From Myxococcales bacterium (GTDB taxonomy: Bacteria > Myxococcota_A > Polyangia > Palsa-1104 > SHYY01): DNA of 36,852 nt. Both the position numbers and the translations under genes were made by a program. Below the pieces are notes generated by a model. The model worked only from the letters and a program-made list of their open reading frames with translations. It was not told the origin of the DNA and did not search any database. Location: positions 13,170 through 50,021 of the forward strand of contig JAHFDT010000005.1 in assembly GCA_023248875.1 (NCBI GenBank), read 5' to 3'. Positions 1 to 8,338 of the stretch are shown here, piece after piece (position 1 is the first letter of the stretch; the number at the start of each line of letters is the position of its first letter).

Positions 1-2
1 CG

Positions 3-119
3 GGGATGAGCAGCCACGACCGCGCGCTGCTCCATTTTGCTGCGGCCCTCGCGGCCACGGCTACGACCGCTGCGCTCGGCCTCGCGAATCTTCTCAGCGC
101 GCGCCACGAAGCGGCTTGA
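3..119 (+). CDS. C-terminal end of an unidentified protein (5' truncated by window)
   Basis: An open frame enters from the left edge and ends at TGA 117-119. It encodes about 38 residues rich in Ala and Leu, ending in LLSARHEAA. The stop overlaps the TTG start of the next gene as TTGA, the pattern of a translationally coupled operon, which is the main reason to believe the frame. The fragment is too short to name. In E. coli the gene beside mpaA encodes the L-Ala-D/L-Glu epimerase, but nothing in this tail proves that identity. Confidence 0.5.
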   Translation, partial: GMSSHDRALLHFAAALAATATTAALGLANLLSARHEAA

Positions 120-742
120 ACGCCCTTTCGCTCGGGCACTCGCACGAAGGTCGCCCGCTCCTGGCCTACGCGTTCGGCCAGGGGCCCACGTGGGCGCTCG
201 TCCATGGGGGGATCCACGGCGACGAACCGGGGGCGGTGGCCGCCGCGGAACGTTTCTGCCGTCGGCTCGGCACCGAGGGGCCACGAATCATCATCGTCCC
301 GGCGGTCAACCCGGACGGGCTGGCAGCGAACCAAAAAGACAACGCCCGCGGCGTCGATCTCAATCGTAACTTCCCAGCCAGTTCATGGTGCGCTGACCAT
401 CCCACCGGCTATTATCCCGGCAGTGCGCCTCTTTCGGAGCCGGAGAGCAGGGCGCTCGCCACACTGATCGAGAACGAAAAGCCGGCCCACCTCATTGCGC
501 TCCACCAGCCCTTTCGCTGCATCAACTTCGATGGGCCCGCGCAAAAGCTCGCCCAGGCGATGGCGGAGGCCACCGGCTGGCCGGTGGTCGCCAACCTTGG
601 CTACCCGACCCCGGGCTCGTTTGGCAGCTACTACGGCATCGATCACAATCTGCCCGTGATCACCCTGGAGCTTCCCAGGCCCGCAGGCGAAGAGGATTTC
701 GCGGCCACTCTTCGCGCACTCGCGCTAATCTGCGCCCGCTGA
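116..742 (+). CDS. M14-family zinc carboxypeptidase, murein peptide amidase A-like
   Basis: A 208-residue single-domain M14 peptidase without a signal peptide, so probably cytoplasmic. Zinc ligands are visible as H34 and E37 (HGDE) and H130 (ALHQP). The substrate-binding Asn83-Arg84 lie in GVDLNRNFP, and the catalytic base is E185 in ITLELP. NPDG and the short length fit the MpaA group, which in E. coli removes meso-diaminopimelate from recycled murein tripeptide; substrate here is inferred. The start is TTG at 116, overlapping the upstream stop (TTGA). An in-frame ATG is absent before the zinc motif region, so TTG is the best choice. The family call is secure, the exact substrate is not. Confidence 0.85.
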   Translation: MNALSLGHSHEGRPLLAYAFGQGPTWALVHGGIHGDEPGAVAAAERFCRRLGTEGPRIIIVPAVNPDGLAANQKDNARGVDLNRNFPASSWCADHPTGYYPGSAPLSEPESRALATLIENEKPAHLIALHQPFRCINFDGPAQKLAQAMAEATGWPVVANLGYPTPGSFGSYYGIDHNLPVITLELPRPAGEEDFAATLRALALICAR

Positions 743-748
743 TACGAT
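743..748 (+). promoter_or_regulatory. -10 element for the lipoprotein gene at 755, leaderless type
   Basis: TACGAT ends exactly 6 bases before the ATG, so transcription would begin at about the start codon. There is no Shine-Dalgarno sequence and the -35 region, inside the end of the preceding gene, is weak. The call rests on the same hexamer and spacing recurring before other genes in the window. Confidence 0.45.
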
Positions 749-754
749 GGGGCC

Positions 755-2290
755 ATGCGGCTTCGGGTGCTGCTCCTCCCCTTCGCCCTGTGGGGGTGTC
801 GCTCGCCCTGCATGGCGGTGGCCCCGACCGATCTCATCGTCAGCGCGAAGCATTTCGAGGTCGATCTGCTGGCGCCCAGCACTGCCTGCAGCGCTGCAGC
901 CACGGAAGCGCTCTTCACCTTTCATTTCGCGGCCGGCCAGCCGCTCGAATTCTCGGCGCCGCCCGGGAGCTACCGGCTGGTGCTGCGCGCCTTTTCCGAT
1001 ATCGACGGAACCACGCTGCTCGGCGCGGGATGCATCGCGCAAGAGTTTTCCCGCGGCCAAGAGCAGTGTATCACACTGACTGTCGGCGCCGCCGCCTCTG
1101 ATGCGCAGGTGCCTAGCGATGGGAGCGCCGACCAAGCGATTCTTTCGGACCAGGCCGATTTGGGAATGGCCGAGGCGCTTTCCCCCGACCTCCTGCTCGT
1201 CGATGCGGCGATTCCTCCTGACCTCCCGAGTGACCAGGCGAGCTCCCCCGACCTCTTTTCCCCGCCCGATTTGATGACCTCGCCCAACTATATGTTCGTC
1301 ACCTCCAAGGCCTACGCCCAGGGCGGTTTCAATGGGCTTGCTGGCGCAGATCAAGCATGCAACACCCTGGCGAAGAGCGCGGGTCTTCCGGGCAACTACG
1401 TGGCCTACCTCTCGACTTCGCAGATCTCTGCGCTCGCGCGGCTGGGCCAGGCGCGCGGCTGGATCCGAACCGATGGCCAGCCCTTCGCCGACGATTCTCC
1501 GCACCTCGTGGGAGCGTTGAGAAAGATCTTCTTCCCGCCGCGCTTCGATGAAACGGGAAAGGATGTCACTGATGACCTCGTGGCCACAGGCACCAGCGGT
1601 GATGGTTCGTTGGCAGCCGGTTCCAATTGCAGCGACTGGACCTCCTCCTCGCTGCAGGACAAGGTGGCCGTTGGCTACTCTGCCGCTGGCATGCAGTGGG
1701 CCAATGCCGGGTATTCTGTCAGTTGCCAATTACCCAAACGAATCTACTGTTTCGGCATCGATCGCACCGTCGTGGTCAGCCCCCAAAAGGCGCAGGGGCG
1801 GTTCGCCTTTCTCAGCCTCGGAACGATCGATGGCGCGTGGGGAGTGATGCCCGCCGATGGCCATTGTAAGTCCGAAGCCAATTCGGCCCAACTCCCCGGC
1901 ACCTACAAGGCGCTCCTGGCCACCACCACCGCCTCGGCCGCGTCGCGCTTCAACTATGGGAACGGCACCCTGCCCTGGGTGCGCCCCGATGGCATTCCGC
2001 TGGCCGCTACTGCCGCCGATCTGATGACCGGCAAGCTGCTCGCTGCCTTGGAGGTGACCTCGGGCGGTTTTCAACTCCCTCTGTTTCTGACGGGCGGGGC
2101 GGCGACGGGCGTTCCCTGGGGTAACCCTCTTCAGCCGGGAAGTCTAGCCGAAACCTGCCAAAACTGGACCTCGAAAGCCTCCGCCGATCTGCTGGTGGTG
2201 GGCAATGCCAGTCGATCGACCGATAGCTTTCTCCACGAGGTCTTCTCGTCGTGCGATAGCCAACGCCATGTCTACTGCCTGCAGGAGTAG
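755..2290 (+). CDS. Lipoprotein with two tandem DUF1554-like domains
   Basis: A 511-residue exported lipoprotein. The N-terminus has a hydrophobic stretch and a lipobox-like LWGC with Cys15 as predicted lipid anchor. Residues 19-110 form a conserved N-terminal domain shared with the next gene. Residues about 115-177 are an Asp/Pro/Ser-rich linker with repeated PDL units. Two copies of a C-type-lectin-like DUF1554 pattern follow (about 178-335 and 349-510): each opens with a hydrophobic strand, has a GxLPGxY-like motif, a CSDWTS or CQNWTS motif and ends in YCF/YCL. DUF1554 is known from Leptospira and myxobacterial surface proteins without a defined role. The gene has its own -10 element and overlaps its paralog by 23 bases. 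Confidence 0.8.
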   Translation: MRLRVLLLPFALWGCRSPCMAVAPTDLIVSAKHFEVDLLAPSTACSAAATEALFTFHFAAGQPLEFSAPPGSYRLVLRAFSDIDGTTLLGAGCIAQEFSRGQEQCITLTVGAAASDAQVPSDGSADQAILSDQADLGMAEALSPDLLLVDAAIPPDLPSDQASSPDLFSPPDLMTSPNYMFVTSKAYAQGGFNGLAGADQACNTLAKSAGLPGNYVAYLSTSQISALARLGQARGWIRTDGQPFADDSPHLVGALRKIFFPPRFDETGKDVTDDLVATGTSGDGSLAAGSNCSDWTSSSLQDKVAVGYSAAGMQWANAGYSVSCQLPKRIYCFGIDRTVVVSPQKAQGRFAFLSLGTIDGAWGVMPADGHCKSEANSAQLPGTYKALLATTTASAASRFNYGNGTLPWVRPDGIPLAATAADLMTGKLLAALEVTSGGFQLPLFLTGGAATGVPWGNPLQPGSLAETCQNWTSKASADLLVVGNASRSTDSFLHEVFSSCDSQRHVYCLQE

Positions 2291-3731
2291 ATCCATTCGC
2301 CTTCTGCTCCTGGGGGCGGTTCTCTCCCTACCGCTCACGGGCTGTCGCGCTCCCTGCATGGCGGTCGCGCCCTCCGCCCTCCTCGCGCAGGCCCAGTTTT
2401 TCGAAGTCGATCTCTTCGCTGCCGATGTCCCCTGTGGCCTGCTGTCCGGTGGTGCTCTCTTCACCTTTCACTTTGCTTCCGGAAAGCCCCTCGAGTTTTC
2501 TCCGCCGCCGGGGCGTTACACGCTGGTGCTGCGCGCCTTTGCCGATGACGGCGGTACCCGACTGCTCGGCCAAGGATGCCTGTCGCAGGAGTTTGGACGC
2601 GGCCAAAATCAGTGCATTACCCTGGCCGTCAATGCCCCCGATGCACAGTCGTCGAGCGATGGGAGCGTTGACCTCGTGCTCCCCGATGGGGCGCTTGATC
2701 AGGCGTTCTCCCCCGCGCCCGATCTAGCCGCATTACCCAACTACATTTTCGTGACTTCCCAAATGTATCCGCCCGGAAGCTTCAACGGACTTTTGAGCGC
2801 CGACAAGGCGTGCAATTCACTGGCGCAAAAGACTGGACTACCGGGCAACTTTATCGCCTACCTTTCCACCTCGCAGACCTCGGCGGTCTCGCGGCTCGGA
2901 AGCGCCCGCGGCTGGATCCGAGTGGACGGGGCACCGGTCGCGGATAGGGTGGCGGACCTGGCGAGTCTTTCGAAAAAGATTCTCTTCCCACCGCGCCTCG
3001 ATGAAACCGGGAAGGAGGCCATAGGTCCGGCCGCCACGGGCACCCAGACCGATGGCCTGCTCGCGAGTGGGAAGAACTGTAGCGACTGGACTTCCTCATC
3101 TGCCCAGGATTCGGTTGAAATCGGCAGTCCTACGGGGGGCAGCTCCTGGGCCGCCGCCGGCTATTCCCAATGCAGTTGGCCACTGCGAATCTATTGCCTG
3201 GGAATCGACCGCACCGTGGCTATCGTCCCCCCCAAGGTGCCAGGACGGATCGCGTTCATCAGCCAAGGATTGCTCAACCCCTCGATGGGACAGGGCAGCG
3301 CGGATGCGCTATGCGTGGCCGAAGCGGCCACCAGCAAACTTCCGGGCACCTACAAGGCACTCCTCGCGACCACTGCCGCCTCGGCCGCGTCGCGCTTCGA
3401 CTACGGCAACGGCACTTTGCCGTGGGTTCGTCCCGATGGCATCCCGCTGGTCGCCAAGGCCGCCGATCTCATGACGGGCAACCTACTCGCAGCTCCCGAG
3501 GTGCTCGCCGATGGCACCCAAGCCACTTCCGGGACTCTAGTTTCGACCGGTATCCCACTCGCCAACAGTCTGCAGCCCGGGGGGCTAAGCGACACCTGTC
3601 AGAATTGGACCTCGAATTCCTCGAACCAAACTTTGGTGACTGGATCCTCAGCGTCGTCTACATCGACCGCGATCAGCGCGTATCATGTGCCCTGCAGCTT
3701 CTCGAACCGGGTCTACTGCCTCCAGGAATAG
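2268..3731 (+). CDS. Paralogous lipoprotein with two DUF1554-like domains
   Basis: A 487-residue paralog of the preceding protein with the same architecture. ATG 2268 is chosen because it is followed by a classical signal peptide ending in the lipobox LTGC; the frame is open further upstream to 2205, but that only adds non-signal sequence inside the previous gene. After the anchor come the shared N-terminal domain (CMAVAP, FEVDLFA, FTFHFASG), a short acidic linker, and two DUF1554-like repeats with CSDWTS and CQNWTS motifs and terminal YCLG and YCLQE. The linker is shorter than in its neighbour. The 3' end overlaps the convergent aidB gene by 19 bases. Function unknown, probably surface-exposed or periplasmic. 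Confidence 0.8.
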   Translation: MSTACRSRSIRLLLLGAVLSLPLTGCRAPCMAVAPSALLAQAQFFEVDLFAADVPCGLLSGGALFTFHFASGKPLEFSPPPGRYTLVLRAFADDGGTRLLGQGCLSQEFGRGQNQCITLAVNAPDAQSSSDGSVDLVLPDGALDQAFSPAPDLAALPNYIFVTSQMYPPGSFNGLLSADKACNSLAQKTGLPGNFIAYLSTSQTSAVSRLGSARGWIRVDGAPVADRVADLASLSKKILFPPRLDETGKEAIGPAATGTQTDGLLASGKNCSDWTSSSAQDSVEIGSPTGGSSWAAAGYSQCSWPLRIYCLGIDRTVAIVPPKVPGRIAFISQGLLNPSMGQGSADALCVAEAATSKLPGTYKALLATTAASAASRFDYGNGTLPWVRPDGIPLVAKAADLMTGNLLAAPEVLADGTQATSGTLVSTGIPLANSLQPGGLSDTCQNWTSNSSNQTLVTGSSASSTSTAISAYHVPCSFSNRVYCLQE

Positions 3732-5338
3732 ACCCGTTGCAGGATCGTCCCGCAATCGACTCCCGGCGGCAGCGTGCCGAAGCTACGCCCCCCATCGCCC
3801 GCGAGGCGCGTGGCACAAAAGGCATCGGCCACGGCGCGGTCGCCAAAGCGCACCAGCAGGGAGCCTTGCAGCGCCAGGGCCAGCGCTTCAACGAGCCGCC
3901 GCGCCTGATCTTCGTGCGCGCCCAAGCGATCGATCGCACCGTCGAGCGCTGCCACCGCCGCATCGAACCGCCGGTCGGCGCCAATGCCAAGCCGAATCTC
4001 CGCGCGCACCACTTCGAGCACCTCGGGCTCCTTGGCGACTGCCCGCAACACATCCAGGCAGATCACATTGCCCGAGCCCTCCCAGATCGAATTGAGCGGA
4101 CTTTCGCGGTAGAGCCGCGGTAGCGGCGACTCCTCGACAAAGCCGGCGCCGCCCAGGCATTCGAGCGCTTCGGCTACCAGCGGTGGCGTGCGCTTGCAGA
4201 TCCAGTACTTGGCGATCGCCGTGGCGAGGCGGCGAAACGGTGCGGCCGAGGGGCCGTCATCGTACGATCGGGCCAGCCGCATCATCAGGAGTGTGGCCGC
4301 TTCCGATTCGACGCACAGGTCGGCCAGTACATTGCGCATGAGCGGCTGCTCGATGAGCAGGCGCCCAAAGGCCGCACGATGTCCCACGTGATGCGCCACC
4401 TCGGACACCGCCTGGCGCATGAGACCAGTCGAGCCGATGACGCAATCGAGCCGCGTGTGCTGCACCATATCGATGATGGTTCGCACGCCCCGCCCCGGAT
4501 CGCCAACGAGCCGCGCCCAGGCGTTATCGAACTCCACTTCGCTCGAGGCGTTCGAGCGATTGCCGAGCTTGTCCTTGAGCCGCTGCAGAAAGAAATGGTT
4601 CTTCGTGCCATCGGGTAAAAAGCGCGGCAGAAAAAAACAGGAGAGTCCTTCGGGGGCCTGGGCTAGGACGAGGAAACCATCGCACATCGGCGCCGAACAG
4701 AACCACTTGTGGCCGGTCAGGCGATACTCGCCACCGCTGCCGACGGGCTGCGCGCGGGTGGTGTTGGCCCGCACATCGGAGCCGCCCTGCTTTTCGGTCA
4801 TTGCCATACCGAACAGCGCGCCGCGCTTCTGGGCTCCCGGCAGAAAGCGTGAATCATAATCGGTGGACGCGATCCGCGGCTCCCATTCCGCCGCTAGCTC
4901 CGGCTGCTTGCGCAGCACCGGCACCACCGCATAGGTCATCGCAATCGGGCAGAGGTGGCCCGCCTCCGCCTGGGTGGCCATCATGCAGAGCGCCGCGCGC
5001 GCGACGTGCGCACCCGGTCGCGCCTCGCGCCACGGCAGATTGTGCAGCCCCGCGCCAACTGAAAGCTGCATCAGCGAATGCCAGGCCGGATGGAACGTCA
5101 CCTCGTCGCGACGGTGGCCATAACGATCGTGCGTCTGCAGTTCGGGTGGATGGCGATTCGCCAGCACCCCCCAGCTCCGCACCTCCTCGCTACCGACCCG
5201 CGCACCAAATTCCTCTGCCGTGCGCTCGGCCCCGCCCGCCCCTTCACGTCGCAGCGCCTCGCGCAGCGCCGGGTCGCAGGTGAAGAGATTCTGGTCCCCG
5301 CGCGGCGGTGGCTGATTGAGCACTTCGTGGGTGGCCAT
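3713..5338 (-). CDS. aidB: AidB-type acyl-CoA dehydrogenase family protein
   Basis: At 541 residues this equals the length I recall for E. coli AidB and matches it throughout: FNQP-like VLNQPPP start, TREGAG-like LRREGAGG, NRHPPEL, FHPAWHSLMQ, GHLCPIAMTYA, LPGAQKRGALFGMAMTEK followed by QGGSDV, GHKWFCSAP, and the C-terminal NSIWEGSGN motif that carries the family Glu. AidB binds FAD and DNA and belongs to the Ada alkylation response in enterics; here no ada or alkA lies nearby, so a DNA-protection role is only by homology. The gene stands alone with its own TTGACG-17-TTGTAT promoter placed 6 bases before the ATG. It converges on and overlaps the lipoprotein gene at 2268. Confidence 0.9.
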   Translation of the reverse strand: MATHEVLNQPPPRGDQNLFTCDPALREALRREGAGGAERTAEEFGARVGSEEVRSWGVLANRHPPELQTHDRYGHRRDEVTFHPAWHSLMQLSVGAGLHNLPWREARPGAHVARAALCMMATQAEAGHLCPIAMTYAVVPVLRKQPELAAEWEPRIASTDYDSRFLPGAQKRGALFGMAMTEKQGGSDVRANTTRAQPVGSGGEYRLTGHKWFCSAPMCDGFLVLAQAPEGLSCFFLPRFLPDGTKNHFFLQRLKDKLGNRSNASSEVEFDNAWARLVGDPGRGVRTIIDMVQHTRLDCVIGSTGLMRQAVSEVAHHVGHRAAFGRLLIEQPLMRNVLADLCVESEAATLLMMRLARSYDDGPSAAPFRRLATAIAKYWICKRTPPLVAEALECLGGAGFVEESPLPRLYRESPLNSIWEGSGNVICLDVLRAVAKEPEVLEVVRAEIRLGIGADRRFDAAVAALDGAIDRLGAHEDQARRLVEALALALQGSLLVRFGDRAVADAFCATRLAGDGGRSFGTLPPGVDCGTILQRVYSWRQ

Positions 5339-5344
5339 GGGCTA

Positions 5345-5373
5345 ATACAAGACGAGCTGCGCCCTGGCGTCAA
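5345..5373 (-). promoter_or_regulatory. Promoter of aidB, leaderless type
   Basis: On the minus strand TTGACG (5368-5373) and TTGTAT (5345-5350) are separated by 17 bases, and TTGTAT ends 6 bases before the ATG. There is no Shine-Dalgarno sequence. The -35 match and ideal spacing make this one of the better promoters in the window. Confidence 0.6.
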
Positions 5374-5384
5374 GCAGTCCGAGC

Positions 5385-5413
5385 TTGCGCTCGCTCGGCG
5401 GGCGACATAGACT
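5385..5413 (+). promoter_or_regulatory. Promoter of the lipoprotein gene at 5440
   Basis: TTGCGC (5385-5390) and TAGACT (5408-5413) are 17 bases apart. The predicted transcript has a leader of about 20 bases that includes a G-rich Shine-Dalgarno candidate at 5429-5434. It is arranged back to back with the aidB promoter, about 11 bases away. Confidence 0.5.
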
Positions 5414-5439
5414 CGCCGCGTCCATTTTTGGGGGTAGCG

Positions 5440-6450
5440 ATGACCATGCGAATGATTTTCTTAGGAGCAGTTCTCTCGGTGGTGGGTTGTGGCACCAGCA
5501 ATCCGCCGGTGACGGCCGATATGGCGATGGCGGCCACCGTCGATATGGCCATGGCAGTGACGCCCGCCGATATGACGCCTACGGGGACCGCCGTGCTCTT
5601 CGAAGTGCGCACCACGGTCCCTTTCAACGCGGGCGATGCGGGCGTTGTGATGGTCCCGGTCAAGGTGCTGGCACCGGTCGTTTCGTTGACGGCCGCCAAT
5701 GCGCCGGCTCCCGACTACGATAGCAATCCGGGCATGCTGCTCGGTTGCAAGGGGAACCACTACGACGCGACCAAGCCCAAACTGCCGACGATGGACGTCA
5801 ACGGGGGTACGGTCAAGATCACCGGTTTTGAAAAGGCCACCACGCTCAGCCAGTCGATGCCGGAGGAGATCAACTGTCAGATCGGCTCGGTCGGATACTA
5901 TAAATGTGGTTTTGGCCCCACAACGGACGCGGGCGTCGGTCCCGATCCGGGCGTGACTCCCTATCCCGGTACGGCCGACCTGGTCAAAGCCGACCAAAAG
6001 GTCCGTTTCCAAAGCACGGGCGGAGCCGGTTTCGCGGCCTTCGATACCGCTATGGCGGTGGCCGCAGCCGACAAAGTGAACGTTACGGACGACCTCAGCA
6101 AGATCACACTGAGCCCCACCCAGGACACCACCATCGCCTTCACCTGCCCGAATGAGACCTCGGGTTGCGGCCTCACTGGAATCGTGGCGCGGGTCGTGTT
6201 CGCCACCGTGACTCCCGACGACCAGACCTTCCCTGGCGCGGTATTCGGCGACGTGACCTGTGTGGGCGTAGGAGCCTCCGGCACCATCAAGATCAACAAG
6301 GAGGCGATTGCAGCCGCTCTTGGGACCGACAAGACCTACAAGTCGGCGCGCGTCTTCCTGCTGCGTGCCAAGCTCCCTGCCCAAGGCCAGAAAGTCAACG
6401 CCGCGGCAGGCAACGGTCAGCTCGTCAATCGAGCTTTCTCGGTTCAATAG
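5440..6450 (+). CDS. Secreted lipoprotein of unknown function with Asp-Met-Ala linker
   Basis: A 336-residue predicted lipoprotein: short signal peptide (MTMRMIFLGAVL) and lipobox VVGC, then a linker with three repeats of the type DMAMA/DMT. The rest is a single exported domain rich in Gly, Thr and Asp with scattered Cys (LGCKGN, INCQIG, YKCGFG, FTCPNE, SGCGL, VTCVG), suggesting disulfides in a beta-rich fold. I do not recognise the family. ATG 5440 is chosen because a G-rich Shine-Dalgarno sits 5 bases upstream; ATG 5446 is an alternative and TTG 5428 is unlikely. The gene is a single transcription unit, bounded by its own promoter and a strong intrinsic terminator at 6471. Confidence 0.75.
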   Translation: MTMRMIFLGAVLSVVGCGTSNPPVTADMAMAATVDMAMAVTPADMTPTGTAVLFEVRTTVPFNAGDAGVVMVPVKVLAPVVSLTAANAPAPDYDSNPGMLLGCKGNHYDATKPKLPTMDVNGGTVKITGFEKATTLSQSMPEEINCQIGSVGYYKCGFGPTTDAGVGPDPGVTPYPGTADLVKADQKVRFQSTGGAGFAAFDTAMAVAAADKVNVTDDLSKITLSPTQDTTIAFTCPNETSGCGLTGIVARVVFATVTPDDQTFPGAVFGDVTCVGVGASGTIKINKEAIAAALGTDKTYKSARVFLLRAKLPAQGQKVNAAAGNGQLVNRAFSVQ

Positions 6451-6470
6451 GCCGCCGCACATTGTTATCG

Positions 6471-6505
6471 GGGCCAGCCGGAACCAGTCGGCTGGCCCTT
6501 TTCTT
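6471..6505 (+). terminator. Rho-independent terminator after the lipoprotein gene
   Basis: A perfect 10-base stem, GGGCCAGCCG (6471-6480) with CGGCTGGCCC (6489-6498), an 8-base loop and a T-rich tail TTTTCTT. It starts 20 bases after the stop at 6450. The upstream side is not A-rich, so it acts on plus-strand transcripts. It is the only textbook intrinsic terminator seen in the window. Confidence 0.9.
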
Positions 6506-6507
6506 AT

Positions 6508-7269
6508 TCAGCAAAAAGAGCGCCCCCGACCGAGGGGAGTCGCCGCGGCGATGCGGGCTGCCACGCGTGCATGGGCCGTGGCCACGGCCGAGTGAAGCGT
6601 CTCGCCTGCCGCCAGTGCGCAGGCGATCTCGCTGGAGAGCGCGCAGCCGGTGCCGTGGGGAGTGATGCCGCTCCGTCGCGGCATGCGGAACAGTACCGTC
6701 TCTCTGCCATCGAAAAGTAGGTCGACCGACTCGGGGCCTGCAAGATGGCCGCCCTTGACCAGCGCACCACCGGCGCCGGCAGCAACCAGAGCGCGCGCCG
6801 CCGCTTCTTGCGAGGCACAATCGGACACCCGGATCCCCGTCAGCCGCTCCGCCTCGTCTCGGTTGGGCGTCACCAGCATCGCTCGGTGCAATAGGGGAGA
6901 CAGCGCCTTCGGATCGCCGCCATACAGCCCACTGCCGATCGAGGCGTGCAGCACCGGATCGAGCACCATGGGGACCGCCCGTTCGCACAGCGGCCCGATC
7001 GCTTGCGCCAGCGCCTGCGCCATCGCTGCGCTGCCGACCATGCCGATCTTGATGGCGCGGATCGGCAGATCCTCGACGAGGAGCGAGAGCTGTTTTGCCA
7101 CCAGCTCAGGCGACACGGGATCCCAGCCCGCGCAGTGGGCACTGTCCTGAATGGTCCATCCCGTCGCTACGGCAGCGGGATGGAACCCGCGTCGTACCAC
7201 CGTGGCCGCATCGGCGACCAGCCCCGCACCGCCGGAAGGATCGAGTCCAGCGATGATCAGCACCACCAT
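6508..7269 (-). CDS. thiD: Hydroxymethylpyrimidine/phosphomethylpyrimidine kinase
   Basis: A 253-residue ribokinase-fold enzyme that phosphorylates HMP and HMP-P in thiamine synthesis. Visible motifs are GLDPSGGAG (residues 8-16), the substrate region GWTIQDS (37-43), AIKIGM (72-77), DPV (104-106), LVTPNRDEAERL (132-143), and the anion hole with catalytic Cys209 in HGTGCALSS. Length and motif order are typical of ThiD. It lies alone, without thiE, thiC or a TPP riboswitch upstream; the spacer to the divergent dipeptidase gene is under 60 bases and has no room for a riboswitch. A -10 element TAGCGT ends 6 bases before the ATG. Confidence 0.92.
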   Translation of the reverse strand: MVVLIIAGLDPSGGAGLVADAATVVRRGFHPAAVATGWTIQDSAHCAGWDPVSPELVAKQLSLLVEDLPIRAIKIGMVGSAAMAQALAQAIGPLCERAVPMVLDPVLHASIGSGLYGGDPKALSPLLHRAMLVTPNRDEAERLTGIRVSDCASQEAAARALVAAGAGGALVKGGHLAGPESVDLLFDGRETVLFRMPRRSGITPHGTGCALSSEIACALAAGETLHSAVATAHARVAARIAAATPLGRGRSFC

Positions 7270-7275
7270 GGACCG

Positions 7276-7281
7276 ACGCTA
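7276..7281 (-). promoter_or_regulatory. -10 element of thiD, leaderless type
   Basis: TAGCGT on the minus strand ends 6 bases before the thiD ATG. The region 17 bases upstream reads TTCTGG, a poor -35. There is no Shine-Dalgarno sequence. Support comes from the recurrence of this spacing across the window. Confidence 0.45.
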
Positions 7282-7315
7282 GCAAATCAAGCTGCTTTCC
7301 AGAAGCTGTTTTGAC

Positions 7316-7321
7316 TACACT
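7316..7321 (+). promoter_or_regulatory. -10 element of the dipeptidase gene, leaderless type
   Basis: TACACT ends 6 bases before ATG 7328, with no Shine-Dalgarno between. The -35 region is weak. The divergent thiD -10 lies 35 bases away, so the two promoters overlap. Confidence 0.45.
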
Positions 7322-7327
7322 GCACCC

Positions 7328-8332
7328 ATGACCCCTTCTCATGAGGCTCGCGCGGTTCACGATGCTGCAATTTCCATCGATCTCCATGCCGACACGCCCA
7401 AATTCATGTCGCGCGGCTACGATGTCCGAAAGCGCCACTCGCCCCCCTGGCCGATCTCCAACTTCGGTGGCCATGTCGATCTTCCGCGAATGCGTGAGGG
7501 CGGCCTCGCGGCACAGTTTTTCGGGATGTGGACCTTTCCGCTACCGCAGCGCGGCTGCGCGCGGGACGTCCATCGCCAACTCGATGCCCTGGAGGCCGCC
7601 GCTGCCGAAGTTCCGGACCAGCTCAAGCTCGCCACCCGAGCCGAAGAGGTACGCGCCGCGCATGCGGCCGGGGCCCGTGTGGGGCTGCGCGGCATCGAAG
7701 GGGGCCATGCGCTCGAGGGAAAGCTCGAGGAGCTGGAGAAGTTTGCCCGACGCGGAGTGCGCTATCTTGGACTGCTGCACTTCAGCGCCAACCAGCTCGG
7801 CTACCCGCAAAAAGGCTACGGCCGCGATGATAGCCAGGGGCTGACCTCCTTTGGCTGTGAAGTGGTCGATGCCTGTTCGCAGTTCGGCGTGCTGGTCGAC
7901 TTGGCGCATGTCAACCGCCGTGGCTTTTTCGATGCAGTGGCCCGTAAACCGGGGCCGCTGTTGGTCTCCCATACCGGTGTGCTCGGTGCGCACGTTCATT
8001 GGCGCAACATCGACGATGAACAGATTCGCGCCGTCGCCGATTCGGGCGGTGTGGTCGGCATCATTTTCGCGCCGGCGTTCGTCGGCGGCCACCTCGAATC
8101 GGTCGTCGACCACCTGCTACATGTCATCCAGGTAGCAGGAGAGGAGGCCGTGGCGATCGGCTCCGATTGGGACGGCTTCGTCCGTCCCTGCCAAGGGCTC
8201 GCGCACGCGGGTGAGCTGCCCAATTTGACTGAAGCGCTACTCCGTCGCGGACTGTTGCCCGAAGCGGTCCACCGTCTGCTGGGAGGAAACGTGCTTCGCG
8301 TTCTGGAAAGCTTTCCGCCGGCTGGGGCATAA
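7328..8332 (+). CDS. M19 family membrane-type (renal) dipeptidase
   Basis: A 334-residue amidohydrolase-fold metallodipeptidase. The binuclear zinc site is complete: H20 and D22 in DLHADTP, bridging E124 in IEGGHALEG, H194 in VDLAHV, H215 in VSHTG and D280 in GSDWDG. WRN (225-227) and LLGGNVLRVL near the C-terminus are also family signatures. There is no signal peptide or C-terminal anchor, so it is probably cytoplasmic like many bacterial members. M19 enzymes cleave dipeptides including those with D-amino acids at the C-terminal side; a role in recycling wall peptides together with the M14 enzyme at 116 is possible but unproven. It converges on ftsA with 6 bases between stops. Confidence 0.9.
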   Translation: MTPSHEARAVHDAAISIDLHADTPKFMSRGYDVRKRHSPPWPISNFGGHVDLPRMREGGLAAQFFGMWTFPLPQRGCARDVHRQLDALEAAAAEVPDQLKLATRAEEVRAAHAAGARVGLRGIEGGHALEGKLEELEKFARRGVRYLGLLHFSANQLGYPQKGYGRDDSQGLTSFGCEVVDACSQFGVLVDLAHVNRRGFFDAVARKPGPLLVSHTGVLGAHVHWRNIDDEQIRAVADSGGVVGIIFAPAFVGGHLESVVDHLLHVIQVAGEEAVAIGSDWDGFVRPCQGLAHAGELPNLTEALLRRGLLPEAVHRLLGGNVLRVLESFPPAGA

Positions 8333-8338
8333 AGAGCG

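Noticed and set aside
725-1729. 334-codon open frame on the minus strand across the first DUF1554-like gene
   Set aside because: Composition is typical of GC-rich antisense frames, with no recognisable motif, and the plus-strand gene has a signal peptide and paralog.
5461-6462. 333-codon minus-strand frame opposite the lipoprotein at 5440
   Set aside because: It is His/Arg/Gly-rich noise antisense to a gene with promoter, lipobox and terminator.
7270-7327. TPP riboswitch before thiD
   Set aside because: The spacer is under 60 bases and the -10 hexamer ends 6 bases before the start, leaving no leader.
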